A stretch of 64,000 nucleotides of DNA, from positions 62,001 to 126,000 of the forward strand of contig MHZT01000003.1 in the NCBI GenBank assembly GCA_001828855.1, in the 5' to 3' direction. Below, piece by piece: positions 25,342 to 35,216 of this stretch. Within the stretch, counting starts at the first letter, position 1. The number at the start of each line of letters is the position of its first letter. The notes beneath the pieces were generated by a model. The model worked only from the letters and a program-made list of their open reading frames with translations, did no database searches and was not told where the DNA came from. The translations under genes and the position numbers were made by a program. The DNA is from Rhodobacterales bacterium RIFCSPHIGHO2_02_FULL_62_130. GTDB lineage: Bacteria; Pseudomonadota; Alphaproteobacteria; Rhodobacterales; Rhodobacteraceae.

Positions 25342-28329
25342 ATGTGCGCCGATACGCCTGACTACCGCGATACCGTTTTTCTGCCCGAAACCGAATTCCC
25401 GATGCGCGCAGGTCTGCCCCAGCGCGAGCCTGACTGGCTGGCCCGCTGGGAAAAGATCGGCGTCTATGACCGTCTGCGTGCAAAAACCGACCGCGCCGAT
25501 TTCACCCTGCATGACGGCCCCCCCTATGCCAACGGGCATCTGCACATCGGCCATGCGCTGAACAAGATCCTCAAGGATATGGTGGTGCGCAGCCAGCAGA
25601 TGATGGGCAAGAACGCCCGCTATGTGCCGGGTTGGGATTGCCATGGCCTGCCGATCGAATGGAAGATCGAAGAGCAATACCGCTCCAAGGGCCTGAACAA
25701 GGACGACGTTGATATCGTGGCCTTCCGTCAGGAATGCCGCGCCTTTGCCGCAGGCTGGATCGACATCCAGCGCGAGGAGTTCAAGCGCTTGGGCGTGACC
25801 GGCAACTGGGCCGATCCCTACAAGACCATGGATTACCACGCCGAAGCCGTGATCGCCGACGAGTTCATGGATTTCCTGATGAACGGCTCGCTGTATCAGG
25901 GGTCAAAGCCTGTGATGTGGTCGCCGGTTGAAAAGACCGCGCTGGCCGAGGCCGAGGTGGAATACCACGACCATACTAGCCACACGATCTGGGTGCGGTT
26001 TCCAGTGGTGGCACTGAAAGAAGGTGTCGGACAATTTTTAGCGCCGTTTGCCTTCGACGCACCGCCCGCAAATGTCGAAGGGGAAATTGTTGCCGACACG
26101 ACGCAGCCAATTGATCGTGGCATCTTGGCTGAGGCATCCGTGGTGATTTGGACAACGACTCCTTGGACCATCCCGCAGAATAGAGCTGTGGCCTTCAACC
26201 CAAGTATTGCTTACCAAGTAGTCAGGATCAACTCGGTAGCCGAAAACAGTTCTGCCAAAGTCGGTGAAGTAATCATCCTGGCGGAAAATTTGGTTGCTGC
26301 CGTGATGAGCGCGGCCCGCGTTGACGACTATTCTGCGCTCGCATACGTGCGGCCTGAAGCTATTGCGGCACTTGCCCACCCCTACCGCGGCATCGCCGAA
26401 GGGCGGGGGGAATGGGACTTTGACGTTCCGATGCTCGCCGGTGATCACGTCACCGACGACGCTGGCACAGGCTTTGTCCATACCGCGCCTTCCCACGGCG
26501 ATGACGACTATCAGATGGGTCTGAAATACGGCCTGCCGATGACCTATAACGTCGAACCCGATGGCAGCTATCGCAAAGACCTGCCGCTGTTCGGCGGGCA
26601 GACCATCATCAATCCCGATGGCAAGGAAGGCCCGGCCAACGTCAGCAATATCAAGGCGCTGCACGCGTCGGGTGCGCTGTTGGCGAAGGGCAAGCTGAAG
26701 CACAGCTATCCGCATTCGTGGCGTTCCAAAGCGCCGCTGATCTATCGCAACACCCCGCAATGGTTTGTTTCCATTGACAAACCGCTGGACGATGGTTTGG
26801 GCCAATACGGCAATACCATCCGCACCCGCGCGCTGACATCCATCGACCAACTGGTGCAATGGACCCCGCAAACCGGCCGCAACCGGCTGTATTCGATGAT
26901 CGAGGCGCGGCCCGACTGGGTGCTGTCGCGTCAACGCGCATGGGGTGTGCCGCTGACCTGCTTTACCAAGGTGGGCGCGAAACCGACCGACGCCGACTTC
27001 CTGTTGCGGAACGCCGAGGTGAACGCCCGTATCGTCGCAGCGTTTGAGGCAGAAAGCGCCGATGTCTGGTTCACCGATGGCTTCAAGGAACGCGTGCTGG
27101 GCGGCATCGTCGATCCGGCGGCCTACACAAAGGTTGATGACGTGCTGGACGTGTGGTTCGACTCAGGCTCGACCCATGCTTTCGTGCTGCGCGACCGTGC
27201 CGATGGCAACGCCGATGGCATTGCCGATCTTTATCTGGAAGGCACCGACCAGCATCGCGGCTGGTTCCATTCCAGTATGCTGCAAGCCTGTGGCACCAAG
27301 GGCCGCGCGCCCTATCGCGGCGTGCTGACCCACGGTTTCACGCTGGACGAAAAGGGCATGAAAATGTCCAAATCGCTGGGCAATACCGTGGCCCCGCAGG
27401 CGGTGATCGACGAATACGGCGCCGACATTCTGCGGCTTTGGGTGGCGCAGTCGGATTACACAACCGATCTGCGGATCGGGAAGGAAATCCTGAAGGGCGT
27501 GGCCGACAGCTATCGCCGCCTACGCAACACCATGCGCTTCCTGCTGGGCAACCTTGCGGGCTTCTCTGACGCCGAAAAGGTGGACGCGCAGGATATGCCG
27601 GAACTGGAGCAATGGGTGCTGCACCGTCTGGCGGAACTTGATGCCGAGGTGCGGGCAGGCTATGCGAAATACGACTTCCAGGGCGTGTTCCAAAAGCTGT
27701 TCACCTTTGCCACCACCGATTTGTCGGCGATCTACTTCGACATCCGCAAGGACTCGCTTTACTGCGATGCGCCGACCGCCCTGCGCCGCCGCGCCGCGCG
27801 CACCGTGCTGGATATCGTGTTCCACCGCCTGACCACATGGCTTGCCCCTGTGCTGGTCTTCACGATGGAAGAGGTCTGGCTGTGCCGCTTCCCCGGTGAT
27901 GCGTCCTCGGTGCACCTGGTCGATATGCCGGAAACCCCCGCCGCATGGCTGAACTCCGCCTTGGCCGCGAAATGGGAGGGCATCCGCGCCGCCCGCCGCG
28001 TGGTTACGGGTGCCTTGGAGGTGCAGCGAACCGCCAAGGTGATCGGTGCCAGCCTTGAAGCCGCCCCCGTGGTCCATGTGGCCGATACGGCCATCCTTGC
28101 CGCGTTGAAATCGGTGGATTTTGCGGAACTCTGCATCACTTCGGGCCTGCAACTGACCGCCGATCCCGAACCACAAGAGGCGTTCCGCCTGCCGGAAGTG
28201 CAAGGCGTTGGCGTGGTGTTCGAAAAGGCGGATGGCGAGAAATGCCAGCGTTGCTGGCAGATCCTGCCCGACGTGGGCAGCCACAAGCACGCAGGCACCT
28301 GTAAACGCTGCAACGACGCGCTGGGCTGA
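25342..28329 (+). CDS. ileS: Isoleucyl-tRNA synthetase
   Basis: About 995 residues. I prefer ATG 25342 (MCADTPDYRD) because AAGGA lies at a suitable distance; ATG 25324 is the alternative. Class I signatures are HLHIGHALNK and GMKMSKSLGN. The editing domain has WTTTPWTIPQN and GTGFVHTAPSHGDDDY. The C-terminal zinc ligands are CQRCWQ and CKRC. It charges tRNA-Ile and hydrolyses mischarged Val. Bases of about 26000-26350, inside the editing domain, have lower GC and use codons that are rare elsewhere in the window, as if replaced by recombination. Length and motifs are complete. Confidence 0.97.
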   Translation: MCADTPDYRDTVFLPETEFPMRAGLPQREPDWLARWEKIGVYDRLRAKTDRADFTLHDGPPYANGHLHIGHALNKILKDMVVRSQQMMGKNARYVPGWDCHGLPIEWKIEEQYRSKGLNKDDVDIVAFRQECRAFAAGWIDIQREEFKRLGVTGNWADPYKTMDYHAEAVIADEFMDFLMNGSLYQGSKPVMWSPVEKTALAEAEVEYHDHTSHTIWVRFPVVALKEGVGQFLAPFAFDAPPANVEGEIVADTTQPIDRGILAEASVVIWTTTPWTIPQNRAVAFNPSIAYQVVRINSVAENSSAKVGEVIILAENLVAAVMSAARVDDYSALAYVRPEAIAALAHPYRGIAEGRGEWDFDVPMLAGDHVTDDAGTGFVHTAPSHGDDDYQMGLKYGLPMTYNVEPDGSYRKDLPLFGGQTIINPDGKEGPANVSNIKALHASGALLAKGKLKHSYPHSWRSKAPLIYRNTPQWFVSIDKPLDDGLGQYGNTIRTRALTSIDQLVQWTPQTGRNRLYSMIEARPDWVLSRQRAWGVPLTCFTKVGAKPTDADFLLRNAEVNARIVAAFEAESADVWFTDGFKERVLGGIVDPAAYTKVDDVLDVWFDSGSTHAFVLRDRADGNADGIADLYLEGTDQHRGWFHSSMLQACGTKGRAPYRGVLTHGFTLDEKGMKMSKSLGNTVAPQAVIDEYGADILRLWVAQSDYTTDLRIGKEILKGVADSYRRLRNTMRFLLGNLAGFSDAEKVDAQDMPELEQWVLHRLAELDAEVRAGYAKYDFQGVFQKLFTFATTDLSAIYFDIRKDSLYCDAPTALRRRAARTVLDIVFHRLTTWLAPVLVFTMEEVWLCRFPGDASSVHLVDMPETPAAWLNSALAAKWEGIRAARRVVTGALEVQRTAKVIGASLEAAPVVHVADTAILAALKSVDFAELCITSGLQLTADPEPQEAFRLPEVQGVGVVFEKADGEKCQRCWQILPDVGSHKHAGTCKRCNDALG

Positions 28330-28356
28330 CATCATGGCAGGGGCGGGCGACATTTC

Positions 28357-28827
28357 ATGCAAGTAACCCGCCCTGACAGCCTTAAGCAAAGCCTGCAAAC
28401 TCCGCTGGGTCCGGTGACTTTGACCGAAACCGGCGGGGTCATCACTGCACTGGATTGGACCAATAGCCCGGCCACCGCCTCACCGTTACTGGCCGAGGCG
28501 ATCCTGCAGTTGCAGGCCTATTTCGACCGGCGCCTGACCCGCTTTGATCTGCCGCTGGATTTCGGCACAGGCTTTGCCGAACAGGTCCGCCGGGCCATGT
28601 CCGCGATCCCTTATGGCGAGACCCGCCGCTATGGCGATCTTGCGCGCGAGATCGGCGCCCCTGCCCAAGCGATAGGGCAGGCCTGCGGGGCCAATCCGCT
28701 GCCGATCCTGATCCCCTGCCATCGTGTGCTGGCAGCCAAAGGCTTGGGCGGATTTTCGGCGAAGGGCGGGGTGGAAAGCAAAGTCTTCCTGCTGCGGCTT
28801 GAAGGGGCGGCGTCGCTGTTGATCTGA
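28357..28827 (+). CDS. ogt: Methylated-DNA-[protein]-cysteine S-methyltransferase
   Basis: The 156-residue protein has the suicide Cys in ILIPCHRVL, the helix-turn-helix AMSAIPYGETRRYGDLAREIG and a C-terminal GGFSAKGGVESK. It removes methyl groups from O6-methylguanine by transfer to its own Cys. The N-terminal half (residues 1-70) is short and lacks zinc ligands, as in Ogt-type proteins rather than Ada. It lies just downstream of ileS but has its own start region. Confidence 0.9.
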   Translation: MQVTRPDSLKQSLQTPLGPVTLTETGGVITALDWTNSPATASPLLAEAILQLQAYFDRRLTRFDLPLDFGTGFAEQVRRAMSAIPYGETRRYGDLAREIGAPAQAIGQACGANPLPILIPCHRVLAAKGLGGFSAKGGVESKVFLLRLEGAASLLI

Positions 28828-28917
28828 TCTGGCCTTATTGCCCACCTTCGCACGGATATTGCCGTTGGGGCATCGGCGGCGTAACAGGTTTGTAACAAGA
28901 AGCAGGCGGGTCTGATC

Positions 28918-29778
28918 GTGACATTTGGTATTCTGTTGGCTGTCCTTGGCTCGGCCTTCCTGCATGCCCTGTGGAATGCTCTGATCAAGACCGGCACCTC
29001 GCGCTTGGGCGCAATGGTGATCTTGTCACTGGGCGAGGTGCCGATCGGGCTGGCGGTTGCCGCCTTTTGCCCCTTGCCCGCCCCCGAGGTGTGGAAATGG
29101 GTGCTGATGGCAGGCTGCGCGCATTTCTTCTACAAATCCTTCCTGACCTATGCCTATGAGCATGGCGACTTGAGCCGCGTTTACCCGATTGCGCGCGGAT
29201 CGGCCCCGCTGATCGTGGCGGTGATGGGACCGGTGCTGGCGCTGCTTTGGCCAAGCGCCATGCCCGCCGATGCGCTGACGCTGCACGAATATGCAGGTAT
29301 TTTTGTGCTGGGCCTTGGCATCCTGTTGATGGCGCAGGGGATTTTCTCGCATGGTGAAGATCGCAAGATGCTGCCTTACGCCCTTGGGTCGGCCTGTGCG
29401 ACCGCCAGCTACACGATGCTGGATGGCCACGGTGCGCGGGTGGCCGGGGATGCGATTGCCTATGTGGCATGGGTTTTCGTCGCAGATGGGCTGTTCTTTT
29501 CTATCGGCATGATCACATGGCGCGGGCTGGATGTGCTGCCGCGCAACAGGAAAGCCTGGGGAACCGGACTTCTGGCCGCCGCAGCCTCATATGGGGCTTA
29601 CGGCGTCTCGGTCTGGGCAATGACCAAAGCCCCCATAGCGGTTGTGGCGGCGGTGCGCGAAACCTCGATCCTGTTCGCCGTGCTGATCGGCTGGCTGGCC
29701 TTCGGCGAAAGGATGACCAAAGGCAAAGCCCTTGCCGCGGCAGTCATCGTCTCGGGTGTGGTGCTGACCCGCCTCTAA
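28918..29778 (+). CDS. EamA-family (DMT) transporter
   Basis: The 286-residue protein starts with GTG and shows about ten hydrophobic segments in two EamA halves (for example GILLAVLGSAFLHALWNALIK and LIGWLAFGERMTKG). The YPIARGSAPLIV motif and the FGERM near the C-terminus are typical of this exporter group. Its substrate is unknown. It is separated from ogt by 90 bp and converges on pcs. Confidence 0.85.
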   Translation: MTFGILLAVLGSAFLHALWNALIKTGTSRLGAMVILSLGEVPIGLAVAAFCPLPAPEVWKWVLMAGCAHFFYKSFLTYAYEHGDLSRVYPIARGSAPLIVAVMGPVLALLWPSAMPADALTLHEYAGIFVLGLGILLMAQGIFSHGEDRKMLPYALGSACATASYTMLDGHGARVAGDAIAYVAWVFVADGLFFSIGMITWRGLDVLPRNRKAWGTGLLAAAASYGAYGVSVWAMTKAPIAVVAAVRETSILFAVLIGWLAFGERMTKGKALAAAVIVSGVVLTRL

Positions 29779-29803
29779 ACCCCGACAATTTGACTAAAAT
29801 TGT

Positions 29804-29884
29804 CTTCATCTGTTCCTAAATATCCCACGGGGGTAGCGGCCTCTTGGCCGCGCGGGGGTGTGAAACCCCCGCTGCTGCGCGGAC
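29804..29884 (-). repeat. Composite dispersed repeat, copy E
   Basis: Read on the minus strand it carries a hairpin GCGGGGGTTTCACACCCCCGC (29872-29852) and ends in CCCCCGTGGGATATTTAGGAACAGATGAAG. The same two parts occur together at 54264-54316. It lies between the 3' ends of an EamA gene and pcs. Confidence 0.8.
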
Positions 29885-30583
29885 CTAGTGACCAGCCTTC
29901 GGCGGGATGATCTGCTGTGCAATGCCCGCAAAGCTGAGGTAAAGCGAGGTGATCACCAGCCCCCAATGCGCCAGTGACCCCTCGGCAAAGTTCATCCATG
30001 CCGCCCAGCCTGCAAAGATCACCCAAGCCAACGACATCGGCAGGGTCACCGACCGCCAGCGTTTCGTGCGGGTGGGGTGGACGAACTTCAGTCGCAGAAA
30101 CATCGACACGGTCAGCAGGATCACCGCCAGAAGAATGACCCAAGGCGCAGGCGATATGGCGAAGAGAACCAACACCACCATATTCCAGCAGGCCGGAAAG
30201 CCCGAGAAGGATTTGTCCTTGGTTTTCATGCGGGTGTCGGCGAAATAGATCACCGATCCATAGCAAATCGCGATGATCGCCAGCCAGCCCGTCCAGCCCG
30301 ACAGCATCCCCGATTTGAACAGCGCATAGGCGGGAATGAACACATAGGTCAGGTAGTCGACGATCAGATCCATCAACACCCCGTCATAGATCGGGAAATT
30401 GTGTGGCGTGTCATAGCGGCGCGCCAGTGGGCCATCAATGCCATCCACGATCAGCGCCACCACCAGCCACAGGAACATCAGGCTCCACTTGCCCTCAACC
30501 GCCGCCAGCATGGCAAACATCGACAGCACCGCGCCGGTGGCGGTCAGAAGGTGGACGGAAAGGGCTTTGATGCGGATATCCAT
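29885..30583 (-). CDS. pcs: Phosphatidylcholine synthase
   Basis: The 232-residue membrane protein has the CDP-alcohol phosphotransferase motif spread over DGIDGPLARRYDTP and YDGVLMDLIVDY (D-G-x2-A-R-x8-G-x3-D-x3-D type). About eight hydrophobic segments are seen. Length and the IVDYLTYVFIPAYAL segment match Pcs, which joins free choline with CDP-diacylglycerol to make phosphatidylcholine in alphaproteobacteria. This implies choline uptake. Other CDP-alcohol transferases are less likely. Confidence 0.88.
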   Translation of the reverse strand: MDIRIKALSVHLLTATGAVLSMFAMLAAVEGKWSLMFLWLVVALIVDGIDGPLARRYDTPHNFPIYDGVLMDLIVDYLTYVFIPAYALFKSGMLSGWTGWLAIIAICYGSVIYFADTRMKTKDKSFSGFPACWNMVVLVLFAISPAPWVILLAVILLTVSMFLRLKFVHPTRTKRWRSVTLPMSLAWVIFAGWAAWMNFAEGSLAHWGLVITSLYLSFAGIAQQIIPPKAGH

Positions 30584-30633
30584 GCGGCTTATTCACCTAA
30601 AAACGGGTTTGGTGCAATGGGGCGGGCCAATGG

Positions 30634-31557
30634 TCAGGCACGCGGATGGGATTTGTCATAAACCTCCATCAACCGCGCGGCATCTACGGCTGTGTAGGCT
30701 TGGGTGGTAGAGAGCGAGGCATGGCCGAGCAGTTCCTGGATCGCGCGCAGATCGCCGCCAGCCGACAGCAGATGCGTGGCAAAGCTGTGGCGCATGGCGT
30801 GGGGAGTGGCGGTGGCGGGCAGGCCCAGTTGCAGGCGGGCTTTTTCCATCACCAGCGCGATGAGGCGCGGGTTCAGCGCCCCCCCGCGTGCGCCACGGAA
30901 AAGCGGCGCATCGCTGGCCAGATTGAAGGGGCAAAGGCTGACATAGCGCGCCACAGCCTCATGTGCGGCGGGAAGGACGGGAACCAGCCGTTCTTTGCCG
31001 CCCTTGCCCTTGATCCGCAGCGTATCGCGAAGCGGATGCGCGGCCCCCGTCAGGCCCAACGCCTCGGAAATCCGCAGCCCACAGCCATACAGCAGCGTCA
31101 CCACGGCCATATCCCGCGCAGCGATCCAGCCGGTTTGCGACTGGTCCCCCACGGTGTCGATCATGTCGCGCGCACCGTCCACCGTCAGAGGGCGTGGCAG
31201 TTTGCGGCGGAATTTCGGGCCTCGGGCGGACAGGGTGGCGGTGGCATCCACGCCTTCACGGTCGGCGACCCAAGCCACAAAGCCTTTCACCGCCGACATG
31301 GCCCGCGCCAGCGAACGTGCCTGCAGCCCGCGTCCGCGTTCCCACGCCATCCATGCGCGCAGATCGGTTGCGTCCAGAGTGGCAATCGCCCGCAGCCCCT
31401 CGGGACCGCGATGATCTGCCATAAATCCCAAAAACCGCGCCACATCCGCCCCATAGGCGGTAATGGTATGCGCCGCCGCGCCGTCCAGCGCACGCAAATG
31501 ATCCAGCCAGCGCGTCAGCGCATCCCGCTGTGACGGCGGGATGAAAGCGGCTGTCAC
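30634..31557 (-). CDS. xerC: Tyrosine recombinase XerC
   Basis: About 307 residues. I place the start at GTG 31557 (VTAAFIPPSQRDAL), which overlaps the DUF484 stop as GTGA; the ORF-track start at 31920 lies inside DUF484. The catalytic residues are in LYGCGLRISEA (Arg), HAMRHSFATHLL (His-x2-Arg), GHASLSTTQAYTAV (His, and Tyr nucleophile). It resolves chromosome dimers at dif together with XerD and FtsK. The DUF484-xerC pairing is common in proteobacteria. Confidence 0.93.
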   Translation of the reverse strand: MTAAFIPPSQRDALTRWLDHLRALDGAAAHTITAYGADVARFLGFMADHRGPEGLRAIATLDATDLRAWMAWERGRGLQARSLARAMSAVKGFVAWVADREGVDATATLSARGPKFRRKLPRPLTVDGARDMIDTVGDQSQTGWIAARDMAVVTLLYGCGLRISEALGLTGAAHPLRDTLRIKGKGGKERLVPVLPAAHEAVARYVSLCPFNLASDAPLFRGARGGALNPRLIALVMEKARLQLGLPATATPHAMRHSFATHLLSAGGDLRAIQELLGHASLSTTQAYTAVDAARLMEVYDKSHPRA

Positions 31558-32246
31558 GACAGCCAGCGGCGCATCGTCCGCTCGAATACTCCGGCGAAAA
31601 AGGCCAAAAGATCGGTGCCGTGGGTCTGTTTGAACTGGTGCGGATCTTCGGCACCCAGAACCAGCATCCCCGGCAGACGGCCCTTGCCGAAATCCAGCTT
31701 CATCAGCGCCTCGGATCTGATCCAGCCCGCACGGTCGCCATAAAGCGCATCTGATTGCGGCAGAACCTGCCGCAGCACCACCGGGCGCACCGGAATATTC
31801 CGCCCGCCCGAGATGTAATCGCCAACAAACCCCGGCTCGGCCACATACAGCACATCGCCAAGTTTCCGCAGTGAGGGGTCTTCGCCCTCCTGCACTGATT
31901 CCAGCACAAGACGCGCGCAATCGACACGCAGCGTTTGCGCCACATCCCCCGCCAGCGTTTTCAGGAAATCCTCAAAACTCAGCGGGTCCAGCAGTTGCAG
32001 GATGGCGCGATGCACCTGATTGGTGCCCGCAAGATTTTCATAGGCCGCCGCAATCACCGTGCGATGGGTGTCCTCCAGCCGGTCAAGCCGGCCTTCCAGA
32101 CGCTCCATCGCGATGCCGCGCAGATCGACGATGTTCGACCCCATCAACCGTTCGTTTGCGCCGATCAGCGCATTCATCACATCGCGGTCCTCGAGAAGCG
32201 TCTCGGGTTCCGCGATGATACGGTCGCGCAAGTCTGGGTCGATCAT
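31554..32246 (-). CDS. DUF484 family protein
   Basis: The 230-residue protein begins MIDPDLRDRIIAEPETLLED, has a coiled-coil-like stretch (about residues 42-75) and a GAF-like C-terminal half (LESVQEGEDPSLRKLGDV to LGAEDPHQF). DUF484 proteins lie upstream of xerC in many genomes, but their role is not settled. Its stop overlaps the xerC start, so both are co-expressed. Confidence 0.88.
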   Translation of the reverse strand: MIDPDLRDRIIAEPETLLEDRDVMNALIGANERLMGSNIVDLRGIAMERLEGRLDRLEDTHRTVIAAAYENLAGTNQVHRAILQLLDPLSFEDFLKTLAGDVAQTLRVDCARLVLESVQEGEDPSLRKLGDVLYVAEPGFVGDYISGGRNIPVRPVVLRQVLPQSDALYGDRAGWIRSEALMKLDFGKGRLPGMLVLGAEDPHQFKQTHGTDLLAFFAGVFERTMRRWLS

Positions 32247-32294
32247 GCCGGTACTGCCCGTCTTTTGGTGATTTGCGGCGGAGTATAGCGCAGA

Positions 32295-32948
32295 TTACAG
32301 GATTTTCTGGCCAGTTTTCGCCCAGTCTTTCATGAACTGGTCGATGCCCTTGTCGGTCAGCGGGTGGTTGATCAGCGACTTGATCACCGAAGGCGGGGCG
32401 GTCATCACATCGGCACCGACCAGCGCGCATTGGGTGACATGGTTCACCGTGCGGATCGACGCGGCCAAAATCTGCGTGTCAAAGCCGTAGTTGTCATAGA
32501 CCTGACGGATGTCGGAAATCAGCTCCATGCCATCAAGGTTGATGTCGTCCAGACGGCCCACGAAGGGCGAGATGAAGGTCGCACCGGCCTTGGCGGCCAG
32601 AAGGGCTTGGTTCACGCTGAAGCACAGGGTCACGTTGACCATTTTGCCTTCGTCCGACAGCACTTTACAGGTTTTCAACCCGTCCCAGGTCAGCGGCACC
32701 TTGACGGTGATATTCGGAGCGATCTCGGCCAGTTTACGGCCTTCGGCGATCATCTCGTCGGCGGTCAGGGCGACGACTTCGGCGGAAACAGGGCCGGAAA
32801 CGATCGAGCAGATTTCCTTGGTCACTTCCAGAATGTCGCGGCCCGATTTCAGGATCAGCGAGGGGTTGGTGGTCACACCATCCACCATGCCAAGGGCGTT
32901 GAGTTCGGCAATCGCCGGAACATCTGCGGTATCGACAAAGAATTTCAT
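32295..32948 (-). CDS. Transaldolase family protein (fructose-6-phosphate aldolase/TalC type)
   Basis: The 217-residue short transaldolase-family protein begins [20 protein letters not shown]. The Schiff-base Lys is in [15 protein letters not shown], and [16 protein letters not shown] and [12 protein letters not shown] are conserved. It may act as transaldolase or as fructose-6-phosphate aldolase; sequence alone does not decide. It would link pentose phosphates and glycolysis. The start follows AGAGGACCAAGCC. Confidence 0.9.
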   Translation of the reverse strand: MKFFVDTADVPAIAELNALGMVDGVTTNPSLILKSGRDILEVTKEICSIVSGPVSAEVVALTADEMIAEGRKLAEIAPNITVKVPLTWDGLKTCKVLSDEGKMVNVTLCFSVNQALLAAKAGATFISPFVGRLDDINLDGMELISDIRQVYDNYGFDTQILAASIRTVNHVTQCALVGADVMTAPPSVIKSLINHPLTDKGIDQFMKDWAKTGQKIL

Positions 32949-33023
32949 GGCTTGGTCCTCTGGATGGGTTGTAGGCGCTTGGGGCGGGGTTTACCCCAAA
33001 ACAGTGCAAAAGGGAAAGGGCGG

Positions 33024-35216
33024 ATGGTGGTTGAACGCGTTTACGAGGTGGGGGAGTTGGTGGCCGTGCTGACGACCGAGCCTTTGGGCCGCGTTCTGGA
33101 CTACAAGGCCCCCGAAGGCGGTTGCGGCGACGGCGATTTCGTCGAGGTGCCTTTGGGGCCGCGCAAAGTGATCGGCGTGGTCTGGGGCAAGGGAGAAGGC
33201 AAGTTTGATCCTGCCCGCATTCGCAGCATTTACCGCGTGCTGGATGTCCAACCGATGCGGGCCGAGTTGCGGTCGTTCCTGACCCGTGCCGCCGAATACA
33301 CGCTGACGCCGCTGTCCGCGATGCTGCGCCTTGCCACCCGCGCGCCGGGGCTGGGCGATGCGCCCTCGATGCGCAAGGTTTATCGGCTGTCCAATACCAT
33401 CCCCAACCAGATGACCGAGGCCCGCTTTCGCGTGGTCGAGGCGTTGCGGCGGTTTGGGGCCTCGCCGGTGACGCTTGGAGAGTTGGCCGAGGAAGCCGCC
33501 TGCGGGCCGTCGGTGGTGAAGGGCTTGGTCAAGCTGGGTGTGGTGCTGGAGCAGGACGCCCCGCGCGATCTGCCCTATCCGCCGCTTGATCCCAAAGGGG
33601 CCGCGACGCTGATGGGCGATCAGGTGGCTGCGGGGGATGCGCTGGTGGCCTCGGTGGTGCAGGGGGGCTATTCCTGCACGCTGCTTAAAGGCGTCACGGG
33701 TTCGGGCAAGACCGAAGTTTACCTTGAGGCGGTCGCGGAATGTCTGCGGATGGGGCGGCAGGCTTTGGTGCTGCTGCCTGAAATCTCGCTGACCGCCGAT
33801 TTCCTGACGCGGGTTGAGGCGCGCTTTGGCGCGCGGCCTGCGGAATGGCATTCCGGTGTCACCATGACCGAACGCCGCCGCTTGTGGCGGATGGTGGGGC
33901 AGGGGGATGCGTCTTTTGTAGTTGGCGCGCGCTCGGCGCTGTTCCTTCCCTTCCGTGATCTGGGGCTGATCGTGGTGGATGAGGAACACGACACATCCTA
34001 CAAGCAAGAGGAGGGCGTTTTCTACAACGCCCGCGATATGGCAGTGCTGCGCGCGGCGATTGTCGGCGCGCCGGTGGTTCTGGCCTCTGCCACGCCTTGC
34101 CTTGAGACTTGGGCGAATGTGGAATCAGGCAAATACGGGCGGCTTGATCTGGGGTCACGCTTTGGGGTGGCGGAACTGCCGCAGATGCAGGCCATTGATA
34201 TGCGGGCGGAAAAGCTGGCGCAGAACTCGTGGATTTCGCCAAAGCTCGCCGCCGAAGTAGCTTTGCGAATTGATCGCAAAGAGCAATCGCTGCTGTTCAT
34301 CAACCGCCGTGGCTATGCGCCGATCACGCTCTGCCGCGCCTGCGGGCATCAGGTCGGCTGCGATGATTGTGATGCGCGGATGGTGGAACATCGGTTCCTG
34401 AAACGGCTGGTCTGCCACCAATGTGGTGCCACCAAGCCGATGCCCGAAGCCTGTCCCGCCTGCAAGGTGGAAGGCAAGATGGCCGCCGTCGGTCCCGGCG
34501 TGGAACGGCTGGCCGAGGAAGTTACTGCGCGTTTCCCAGATGCGCGGGTGGCGGTGCTGTCCTCGGACCTGTTCGGATCGGCCCGTGCCTTGAAGGAACA
34601 GATCGGCATAATAGCCGAAGGCGGGGCCGATATAATTATCGGCACGCAGATCGTGGCCAAGGGGCACAACTTTCCGCTGCTGACGCTGGTGGGGGTGATC
34701 GATGCCGATCTTGGCCTGCAAGGGTCAGACCTGCGCGCAGCCGAACGCACGTTCCAACTGATGCGGCAGGTGGCGGGCCGGGCAGGGCGGGCGGAAAAGG
34801 CCGGTATCGCCCTGCTGCAAACCTTCCAGCCCGAGCATCCCGTGATCCGCGCGATTTTGGGCGGTGATGAAGAGGCGTTCTGGCGGGCCGAGGCTGCTGA
34901 ACGCCGCGCCGCAGGTGTGCCGCCCTATGGCCGCATGGCAGGGATCATCCTGTCCTCGCCCGATGTGGCGCAGGTCTTTGATGTGGGGGCGGAACTTGCT
35001 CGTCGTGACGAGCCTTTGCGCCGCATCGGCGCGCAGGTCTTCGGCCCCGCCCCCGCCCCCATCGCACGGGTGCGCGGGCGGCATCGGGTGCGCCTGTTGG
35101 TCAAGGCGGGCAAGGGCGTGGCGCTTCAGGCGGCGATTTCCGAATGGGTGGCGCAGATCAAGCTGCCCAATAACCTGCGCCTGTCGATCGACATCGACCC
35201 GCAAAGTTTCTACTGA
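33024..35216 (+). CDS. priA: Primosomal protein N' (replication restart helicase PriA)
   Basis: About 730 residues from MVVERVYEVGELVAVL; the ORF-track start at 32364 runs through the opposite-strand aldolase gene. Features: an N-terminal DNA-binding domain (about 1-110), Walker A GVTGSGKTEVY, DEEHDTSYKQEEG (Walker B), and zinc-binding Cys pairs in CRACGHQVGCDDCD and CHQCGATKPMPEACPAC. It reloads DnaB at stalled forks. Its 3' end overlaps the convergent gene by 7 bp. Confidence 0.95.
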   Translation: MVVERVYEVGELVAVLTTEPLGRVLDYKAPEGGCGDGDFVEVPLGPRKVIGVVWGKGEGKFDPARIRSIYRVLDVQPMRAELRSFLTRAAEYTLTPLSAMLRLATRAPGLGDAPSMRKVYRLSNTIPNQMTEARFRVVEALRRFGASPVTLGELAEEAACGPSVVKGLVKLGVVLEQDAPRDLPYPPLDPKGAATLMGDQVAAGDALVASVVQGGYSCTLLKGVTGSGKTEVYLEAVAECLRMGRQALVLLPEISLTADFLTRVEARFGARPAEWHSGVTMTERRRLWRMVGQGDASFVVGARSALFLPFRDLGLIVVDEEHDTSYKQEEGVFYNARDMAVLRAAIVGAPVVLASATPCLETWANVESGKYGRLDLGSRFGVAELPQMQAIDMRAEKLAQNSWISPKLAAEVALRIDRKEQSLLFINRRGYAPITLCRACGHQVGCDDCDARMVEHRFLKRLVCHQCGATKPMPEACPACKVEGKMAAVGPGVERLAEEVTARFPDARVAVLSSDLFGSARALKEQIGIIAEGGADIIIGTQIVAKGHNFPLLTLVGVIDADLGLQGSDLRAAERTFQLMRQVAGRAGRAEKAGIALLQTFQPEHPVIRAILGGDEEAFWRAEAAERRAAGVPPYGRMAGIILSSPDVAQVFDVGAELARRDEPLRRIGAQVFGPAPAPIARVRGRHRVRLLVKAGKGVALQAAISEWVAQIKLPNNLRLSIDIDPQSFY

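Noticed and set aside
32364-33023. Long N-terminal extension of PriA
   Set aside because: The upstream part of that frame is antisense to the transaldolase-family gene and reads as low-complexity Gly/His-rich sequence; MVVERVYEV at 33024 is the conserved PriA start.
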